Below, one piece after another: positions 1 to 4,124 of a stretch of 6,262 nucleotides of DNA. The DNA comes from Bacteroidota bacterium (GTDB lineage Bacteria; Bacteroidota; Bacteroidia; Chitinophagales; LD1): positions 1-6,262 of the forward strand of contig JAQBNQ010000177.1 in NCBI GenBank assembly GCA_028288545.1. The letters run 5' to 3'. Positions within the stretch are counted from its first letter, which is position 1. Each line of letters begins with the position of its first letter. Below the pieces are notes generated by a model that had not been told where the DNA came from, ran no database searches, and saw only the letters and a program-made list of their open reading frames with translations. The translations under genes were made by a program, and so were the position numbers.

Positions 1-882
1 ATCCGGCGCTATTTCATTGATCTCAAGTTGCTGATGGCCCTTAGCCGTTAAATAATCTGTAAGAACCTTTACATTATTGTCCGAATCCTGTTTAAAGCTT
101 AAGTGCATATAATCGCCAAAGGTGAAACAGCTGCGGGTACCTTCGTAACTGCGCAGATCAAGCAGAAGCTTGTGCATATTGGCTGCTTTTACAGCAAAGA
201 GTTTACCGGGGTATTTCTTCACGGTATTTTCAGGCGTATCAATACTTAAAATCTTCCCGGATTCAATTAAGGCGATCCGGTCGCACAAAACGGCTTCATC
301 CATGTAAGGAGTAGAAACCAGGATTGTAATGCCCTGCTTTTTTAATCGCTTCAACATATCCCAAAACTCAACCCGCGATACGGCATCAACACCGGTTGTA
401 GGTTCGTCAAGAAACAGCACGAGCGGTTTATGGATAAGAGCGCAACACAAGGCCAGCTTTTGCTTCATACCACCCGAAAGTTTACCCGCCCTACGGGTTT
501 TGAAAGGTTCTATCTGTACATAAATATCTTTAATCAGGTCGTAGTTCTCTTCTACCGTAGTATTAAAAATGGTGGCAAAAAACTTCAGGTTCTCTTCAAT
601 AGTTAAATCCTGGTACAGCGAAAACCTACCGGGCATATACCCTATGCAGTTGCGAATGTCTTCGTACTGTTTTACTACATCAAACCCCGCTACCGTTGCG
701 CTACCACCATCGGGCAACAACAAAGTAGTAAGCACCCGGAATATGCTTGTTTTACCTGCACCATCCGGACCGATAAGTCCAAACATTTCACCTTCCTTTA
801 CTTCAAACGAGGCCTTGTCCACTGCAAGTACTTCGCCTTTGTTGTAAGTTTTGGTGATACTATCTAAAATAATAGAAGCCAT
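1..882 (-). CDS. ABC-2-type transporter ATP-binding protein (YbhF-like), 3' end cut off
   Basis: Cytoplasmic ATPase subunit that should power an ABC-2-type exporter. 294 codons are visible. The reading frame is still open at base 1 and ends in EINEIAPD, close to where this family usually closes with an 'EDVF' helix, so perhaps 10-20 residues are missing. Motifs seen: Walker A GPDGAGKT (residues 38-45), signature LSGGMKQK (135-142), Walker B VLFLDEP (155-161, with catalytic-position Glu160) and D-loop GVDA (about 165-168). Two canonical residues are absent: the Q-loop reads GYMPGRFSLY, with Gly85 where Gln is usual, and the H-loop reads VSTPYMDEA, with Pro192 in place of the switch His. The ATG at 882 is chosen because MASIILDSITKTYN is the normal N-terminus; no Shine-Dalgarno sequence is seen. 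It is last in the visible operon, 89 nt after the adaptor gene. The family is sure; the substrate is unknown. A permease and probably a second ATPase are inferred to lie beyond the window. Confidence 0.95.
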   Translation of the reverse strand, partial: MASIILDSITKTYNKGEVLAVDKASFEVKEGEMFGLIGPDGAGKTSIFRVLTTLLLPDGGSATVAGFDVVKQYEDIRNCIGYMPGRFSLYQDLTIEENLKFFATIFNTTVEENYDLIKDIYVQIEPFKTRRAGKLSGGMKQKLALCCALIHKPLVLFLDEPTTGVDAVSRVEFWDMLKRLKKQGITILVSTPYMDEAVLCDRIALIESGKILSIDTPENTVKKYPGKLFAVKAANMHKLLLDLRSYEGTRSCFTFGDYMHLSFKQDSDNNVKVLTDYLTAKGHQQLEINEIAPD

Positions 883-883
883 T

Positions 884-906
884 TTTACTGAAATTTTACC
901 TCGCCA
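884..906 (-). repeat. Direct repeat copy A: duplicated hlyD 3' end beside the ATPase start
   Basis: Matches 971-993 at 21 of 23 positions. Read on the minus strand it spells the codons for GEVKFQ followed by TAA, exactly the C-terminus of the adaptor, and only 2 nt then separate that TAA from the ATPase ATG at 882. Both mismatches are synonymous (CAG/CAA for Gln, AAA/AAG for Lys). The two copies are 87 bp apart, a multiple of three, so they share a reading frame. Confidence 0.8.
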
Positions 907-907
907 A

Positions 908-950
908 CCTTGTAACCCTCTAACTCCCTAAAGGGAGAACCGATACAAGG
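908..950. repeat. Nested palindromic intergenic element (REP/MITE-like)
   Basis: Outer arms CCTTGTA (908-914) and TACAAGG (944-950) are perfect inverted repeats. Inside them CTCCCT (924-929) pairs with AGGGAG (932-937). In the operon transcript this would fold into a two-tier hairpin between the adaptor and ATPase genes. No T-run follows on the minus strand, so it does not look like a standard intrinsic terminator. The CTCCCTAAAGGGAG core resembles short palindromes that I recall as common between genes in Bacteroidota; that is memory, not a search result. It may be an inserted repeat that modulates expression or mRNA stability. Confidence 0.6.
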
Positions 951-970
951 CTTATGTCTTTTACAAATAC

Positions 971-993
971 TTTATTGAAACTTTACCTCGCCA
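971..993 (-). repeat. Direct repeat copy B: within the 3' end of the adaptor gene
   Basis: Partner of the repeat at 884-906. This copy holds the current stop codon (972-974) and the last six codons of the adaptor gene. The pair flanks the palindromic element at 908-950, as a long target-site duplication or a tandem duplication would. Confidence 0.8.
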
Positions 994-1865
994 TACATAC
1001 CTATCTTCAGGAAGCCATCATTCTTTACGGTGATCTTAGTAGCCCAAACAAGATTTGCTCTTTCATCTTTTGTCTCGATGGTTTTAGGAGTAAACTCGGC
1101 CTTGTCGCTTATCCAGGTTACTGTTCCCTCATACTCTTTGTACTTATCAGGACCATTATCAATAAACACCTTTACCTTTTGACCTAACTTAAGTTGCGAA
1201 AACTGGTTATTGGTAATGTAGGCCCTTAATATCAGGCTGGAGATATCAGCAATTTTGTAAAGCGGTTTGCCCGGTGTAGCCTCTTCATCTACCCGTGCAT
1301 ATTTAGAAAGCACAGTTCCATTAACCGGGTTAACCAGGTAGCACTTTGATAACTGATCGCTTATTTGTTGAATTAAAGCCCGCAATGGCACCGTTTCTTT
1401 ATTAATACTTTGGGTAGAGATATCGAGGGTAGACAACTGCGCATCAATTTGCTTTTGGATTTGAGCAACCATAGATGTTTGATCATCCAGTTGTTTTTGT
1501 GTAGCAGCATCTGCTTTTACTAAGCTTGCAATACGGCCCTGCTCATGCTGTGCATTTTGCAATTGCACCTGTAAGGAAGCAACCTGCGCTGCAACATCCG
1601 GGCGACGGCTTAAGCCCGCCTGAATCTGTGCCTCAAGATTTTTTTTGTTGAAGTAAAGTTGGGCTGTATCTATAAAGCCAATGTATTCACCGGCTTTTAG
1701 CGTTTGGCCTTCCTCCACTTTAAACTCCTTTATCCTTCCGGTTCCTTCGGCCGAAATAATGGTTTCTTCAGTTTCGAATGTTCCGGATGCATCGAATTTG
1801 TCTTTTTGATTGCATGAACCAAGAGCAACAAGGGCGAACAATACTATGAACGGGATTTTTTTCAT
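972..1865 (-). CDS. HlyD/YbhG-family periplasmic adaptor lipoprotein
   Basis: Membrane-fusion (adaptor) subunit linking the inner-membrane ABC exporter to the TolC channel across the periplasm; 297 residues. The N-terminus is a lipoprotein signal, a hydrophobic stretch ending in LGSC, with Cys18 as the predicted lipidation site. Next comes a first biotinyl-lipoyl half (about 30-68, SAEGTGRIKEFKVEEGQTLK), then a long Gln/Ala-rich helical hairpin or coiled coil (about 72-175), the second lipoyl half (about 176-210, LVNPVNGTVLSKYARVDEEA) and a beta-barrel domain (about 211-297). The segment AEFTPKTIETKDERANLVW is typical of the YbhG-like branch as I know it. A GTG at 1868 could add one residue, but the ATG at 1865 begins a normal MKK signal and is preferred. 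It lies 26 nt after the TolC gene with no clear Shine-Dalgarno sequence, and is surely in the same transcript. The exported substrate cannot be told. Confidence 0.93.
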   Translation of the reverse strand: MKKIPFIVLFALVALGSCNQKDKFDASGTFETEETIISAEGTGRIKEFKVEEGQTLKAGEYIGFIDTAQLYFNKKNLEAQIQAGLSRRPDVAAQVASLQVQLQNAQHEQGRIASLVKADAATQKQLDDQTSMVAQIQKQIDAQLSTLDISTQSINKETVPLRALIQQISDQLSKCYLVNPVNGTVLSKYARVDEEATPGKPLYKIADISSLILRAYITNNQFSQLKLGQKVKVFIDNGPDKYKEYEGTVTWISDKAEFTPKTIETKDERANLVWATKITVKNDGFLKIGMYGEVKFQ

Positions 1866-1891
1866 CACTACTTTTTTATTTGTTGAATAAT

Positions 1892-3175
1892 TTAATTGCC
1901 GGATGTATTTTGATGGTTGTATTCTGCCTGTAATAATTGTACCTGGTGAAGTATCATTGCCTGGCGGGCCTGTGCCTCAGCGTCTACCTGTGTCAAGTAA
2001 TCGTGACCGGTGATAACTCCATTTTGTAATTGTGCATTAGAAGCAGTTTTTACTGATGTGCGAAGGTCTACTATCTCTTTATCACGCTCCAGTAATTCGC
2101 TGTACTTTTTAATTTCCTGGTCGCGCTGTGCTAAGTTGATACCGGTGTTAAAGAGGAAAGTTTCTTTTTGCAGATCAAGATCGCTTTGGCTTAGTCCGTA
2201 AATGCGACGTGTGTTTTTCATGGTATATAAAGAAGTTAAGCTCCAGTTAAAACGGATACCGGTTATCCAGAAAGCACCGAAGCTGTTGCTAACGGTATTC
2301 AGTGTAGGCCGCCCGTATGAGCCATCAAAATAGGCATTGATGTTTGGCATTAAGCCTGTTTGCAATTGCTTTGATTGTACATCGTAGCTTTTCTTTTGCA
2401 GGTCGTACATTTTTACTTCGGGCCTTTTAATGTCGGTGCTAATTATGGGAGCCTGTGGCTTTATCAAAACCGTGCTGTCGTCAAGGCTTTGACGGGTAAG
2501 CAAAGCCAACACCATCAGGTACGACCTGCGTGAACTTGCCATTTCAACGCGGGTTTGTTGCACCTGCAGCAATTGGGCTTTCAACTCATCAATAGTACTT
2601 TTATAAGCGGTACCGTTGTTTACCAGCGCCTGGGTGCGGTCAATTCCATTTTGTACATCCTGTTGCTGTAAGGTGTTTTGCTTCAGCTGCTCATCCACGA
2701 GCAATACGCCAAAATAAACCTGGTTAACACGGTCCTTTAAAGCATAAAGATTCACCTCCAGGTTCTGCTCCTGTATACTGGCTTGAACCTGCGCATTCTC
2801 CTTTTTGAATTTGGTTTGTCCCCCATCAAAAATTGTCTGGTACACCTCACCGGTTAAACGGTACTGGTCTTTACTGTACTTGGGAAACGAGATAAGCCCC
2901 GCAAACTGCGGAGGAAGGCTTCCGAAAACATCGCCAAAGTTGGTGGTTTCAGATTGATACGTAGCCTGGCCCATTACATTTAGTTGTGGGATATAATTCC
3001 GCCATGCATTTTCAAGGGTAAAGTTGCGGGTTTGCTCAATTACCTTGTACTGTTTTAGCAGCGGGTAATTTTGCCTTGCCCACACATAGCATGAATCAAT
3101 TGTAATAGCCTTTCCGCCTTGTCCGTACAACAAGGATACCGATACCATAAAAACGATTGTAAGAATACGCTTCAT
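1892..3175 (-). CDS. TolC-family outer membrane efflux protein
   Basis: Outer-membrane channel component of a tripartite exporter; 427 residues, usual for the family. The signal peptide MKRILTIVFMVSVSLLYG is probably cleaved before Gln19. The protein shows the expected internal duplication: 'WRNYIPQLNVMGQATY' (about 59-74) parallels 'QTGLMPNINAYFDGSYG' (272-288), and 'GEVYQTIFDGGQTKFKKENA' (109-128) parallels 'GIRFNWSLTSLYTMKNTRRI' (307-326). These are the strand pairs and turns of the two OEP repeats. Long Gln-rich helices for the periplasmic tunnel follow each (about 137-225 and 334-420). The ATG at 3175 directly begins the signal peptide. It sits between the regulator and adaptor genes with 26-nt gaps on either side, so the pump appears to carry its own outer-membrane exit rather than share a general TolC. 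Confidence 0.94.
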   Translation of the reverse strand: MKRILTIVFMVSVSLLYGQGGKAITIDSCYVWARQNYPLLKQYKVIEQTRNFTLENAWRNYIPQLNVMGQATYQSETTNFGDVFGSLPPQFAGLISFPKYSKDQYRLTGEVYQTIFDGGQTKFKKENAQVQASIQEQNLEVNLYALKDRVNQVYFGVLLVDEQLKQNTLQQQDVQNGIDRTQALVNNGTAYKSTIDELKAQLLQVQQTRVEMASSRRSYLMVLALLTRQSLDDSTVLIKPQAPIISTDIKRPEVKMYDLQKKSYDVQSKQLQTGLMPNINAYFDGSYGRPTLNTVSNSFGAFWITGIRFNWSLTSLYTMKNTRRIYGLSQSDLDLQKETFLFNTGINLAQRDQEIKKYSELLERDKEIVDLRTSVKTASNAQLQNGVITGHDYLTQVDAEAQARQAMILHQVQLLQAEYNHQNTSGN

Positions 3176-3201
3176 CTGTTTATTTTGATTTTCTTCTAAA
3201 C

Positions 3202-3825
3202 TTATTTTGCCTTCATAATTGCCTTAAGCCATATTGGAACTAAATCTTTTCTTTCATCCATTAAGGCATCAAATTCTTTATTACTAAAACCGTTTACCTT
3301 CATTAATACAGGTTTCGCCACAAAGGGGAATATCACAAGCCCCATAAAATTCATCATCAAATGGCCCATATGCAATGGCGTTAATTTGCCCTCTTTCATT
3401 GCCTTTTCAACTCTTTTAATAAAGCCACTTTTTACATCCTTCATTTTTTCGCGAATAACAAGCAGTTCGGAAGATTCATTCTTCATTTCATTCAGGATAA
3501 AAAAGGGCAGGTCGGGATTATTGCGGAGCATATCAATATAGTTACCGCTTACCTTGGCTATAATTTCATCCAGCGACAGGTTTTCATCCCCCATAACCGG
3601 TATCAACTGTTGAACGAATTGTTCAAAATTCTCTACCATTATCACGTCAAACAACTTTTGCTTACTGCGGAAGTAATAATTGAGCAGGGCCAGGTTGATG
3701 CCCGCTTCCGCAGCTATATCCCGTGTTTTTACAGCATCAAACCCCCTTTCGGTAAATAGCTTACGGGCGGCCTGTTTTATCTTTTCCTCAGCCGGAACTT
3801 CTTCTTTTTTCTTCGCCTTTGCCAT
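3202..3825 (-). CDS. TetR/AcrR-family transcriptional regulator
   Basis: DNA-binding regulator, probably an autorepressor of this efflux operon; 207 residues from the ATG at 3825. After a Lys-rich leader (MAKAKKKEEVPAEEK) comes the TetR_N domain: IKQAARKLFTERGFDAVKTR, then the helix-turn-helix DIAAEAGINLALLNYYFRSK, then QKLFDVIM (together about residues 16-64). The rest is helical and should hold the ligand-binding and dimer surface, which is too variable to name an inducer. Starts at 3831 (ATG) or 3849 (TTG) are in frame. The TTG lies inside the predicted -7 box and would not be transcribed. The 3825 ATG has an AGG eight bases upstream, so it is preferred. First gene of the operon, 26 nt before the TolC gene. 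By layout it resembles E. coli CecR, which controls ybhGFSR; that is an analogy, not shown homology. Confidence 0.93.
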   Translation of the reverse strand: MAKAKKKEEVPAEEKIKQAARKLFTERGFDAVKTRDIAAEAGINLALLNYYFRSKQKLFDVIMVENFEQFVQQLIPVMGDENLSLDEIIAKVSGNYIDMLRNNPDLPFFILNEMKNESSELLVIREKMKDVKSGFIKRVEKAMKEGKLTPLHMGHLMMNFMGLVIFPFVAKPVLMKVNGFSNKEFDALMDERKDLVPIWLKAIMKAK

Positions 3826-3846
3826 AATCATACCTGGTTGACGATG

Positions 3847-3879
3847 CAAAGTTAAATTTATTTTATTGTTTTAAACAAA
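3847..3879 (-). promoter_or_regulatory. Predicted Bacteroidota-type promoter of the efflux operon
   Basis: On the minus strand a TTTG (3879-3876) is followed after 21 nt by TAACTTTG (3854-3847), fitting the known Bacteroidota pattern TTTG / about 19 nt / TAnnTTTG. Transcription would begin near 3840, giving a leader of about 15 nt before the ATG at 3825. This explains why the upstream TTG start at 3849 is unlikely. Confidence 0.6.
3866..3878. promoter_or_regulatory. Second palindrome overlapping the -33 element
   Basis: TTGTTT and AAACAA are 6-bp inverted repeats around a single T. The site overlaps the -33 TTTG of the operon promoter, so a bound repressor would block polymerase. It is an alternative or additional operator to the palindrome at 3883-3900; the sequence alone cannot decide. 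Confidence 0.3.
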
Positions 3880-3882
3880 CAT

Positions 3883-3900
3883 TTTAATCAAATGATTAAA
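3883..3900. promoter_or_regulatory. Candidate TetR operator: perfect 8-bp inverted repeat
   Basis: TTTAATCA and TGATTAAA are perfect inverted repeats separated by AA. The site ends 4 bp upstream of the operon's -33 element, within reach of RNA polymerase, and TetR regulators usually bind a palindrome at their own promoter. It also lies about 40 bp before a rightward -7 candidate, so it could affect both directions. The AT-rich composition makes chance palindromes likelier. Confidence 0.4.
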
Positions 3901-3937
3901 CTTTAACACCCTCATCTTTTCCTAAGTGGAGCAAAAC

Positions 3938-3945
3938 TAAATTTG
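3938..3945 (+). promoter_or_regulatory. Candidate rightward -7 box, distal
   Basis: TAAATTTG matches TAnnTTTG exactly. No TTG is found at the expected -33 spacing; only a TTTT occurs, about 17 nt upstream. If used, transcription would start near 3951 and give a leader of about 170 nt before the secreted-protein gene, including the hairpin at 4044-4061 and the small ORF at 3963. Confidence 0.3.
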
Positions 3946-3962
3946 TATCATATAAAGGTCCC

Positions 3963-4124
3963 ATGACTTTTGCCGAACCGCAGAATTATCAGCCTGACCT
4001 GTTACCAGTTGCTTTTAAACCGATACCCGGCCTGATCCTGAAAATCCCCCATTTGGGGGATAAGGTAGCAGGGCTCTTTGGTCTACTTTTGTCCGTATTG
4101 CAATCATTAAAGCCCTGCATATGA
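3963..4124 (+). CDS. Possible 53-codon leader ORF (doubtful)
   Basis: An open frame beginning MTFAEPQNYQPD and ending in LQSLKPCI, with no recognisable domain. In its favour: AAAGG lies 4 nt before the ATG, an exact TAnnTTTG box is about 18 nt further upstream, and its stop TGA (4122-4124) overlaps the ATG of the next gene (4121-4123) as ATGA, a classic arrangement for translational coupling. Against it: it is short, it runs straight through a palindrome, the AAAGG spacing is tight, and a second -7 box inside it would bypass it. It could be a real leader peptide, a coupling device or chance. Confidence 0.22.
   Translation: MTFAEPQNYQPDLLPVAFKPIPGLILKIPHLGDKVAGLFGLLLSVLQSLKPCI
4044..4061. repeat. 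GC-rich hairpin ATCCCCC-ATTT-GGGGGAT
   Basis: Perfect 7-bp arms around a 4-nt loop, lying 60 nt before the secreted-protein start. There is no T-run on either side, so it is not a standard terminator. In form it resembles the CTCCC-TAAA-GGGAG core at 924-937 (C-run, 4-nt loop, G-run), suggesting both belong to a class of short palindromes spread between genes in this genome. Confidence 0.5.
4084..4091 (+). promoter_or_regulatory. Candidate rightward -7 box, proximal
   Basis: TACTTTTG is an exact TAnnTTTG, 29 nt before the ATG at 4121, a usual distance giving a leader of roughly 23 nt. A -33 TTG at the expected spacing is missing; the nearest upstream TTG (4053-4055) is 28 nt away. It is the more economical promoter for the secreted-protein gene, but the weak -33 leaves doubt. 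Confidence 0.4.

Noticed and set aside
329..847. Two plus-strand open frames (64 and 92 codons) opposite the ATPase gene
   Set aside because: They lie wholly antisense to a clear ATPase with all main motifs; compositions are Ser/Thr-rich shadows with no domain.
908..950. Intrinsic terminator ending the operon after the adaptor gene
   Set aside because: The hairpin has no following T-run on the transcribed strand, and the ATPase gene continues the operon 26 nt later.
954..1187. 77-codon plus-strand frame over the 3' end of the adaptor gene
   Set aside because: Antisense to the conserved adaptor coding sequence; it looks hydrophobic only because of the opposite-strand codons.
2010..2201. 63-codon plus-strand frame inside the TolC gene
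   Set aside because: Antisense shadow of the TolC helices; no start signal or domain.
3826..3849. Longer TetR protein starting at the TTG at 3849
   Set aside because: The TTG is part of the predicted -7 box TAACTTTG and so would be upstream of the transcript start; the ATG at 3825 has a better-placed AGG.
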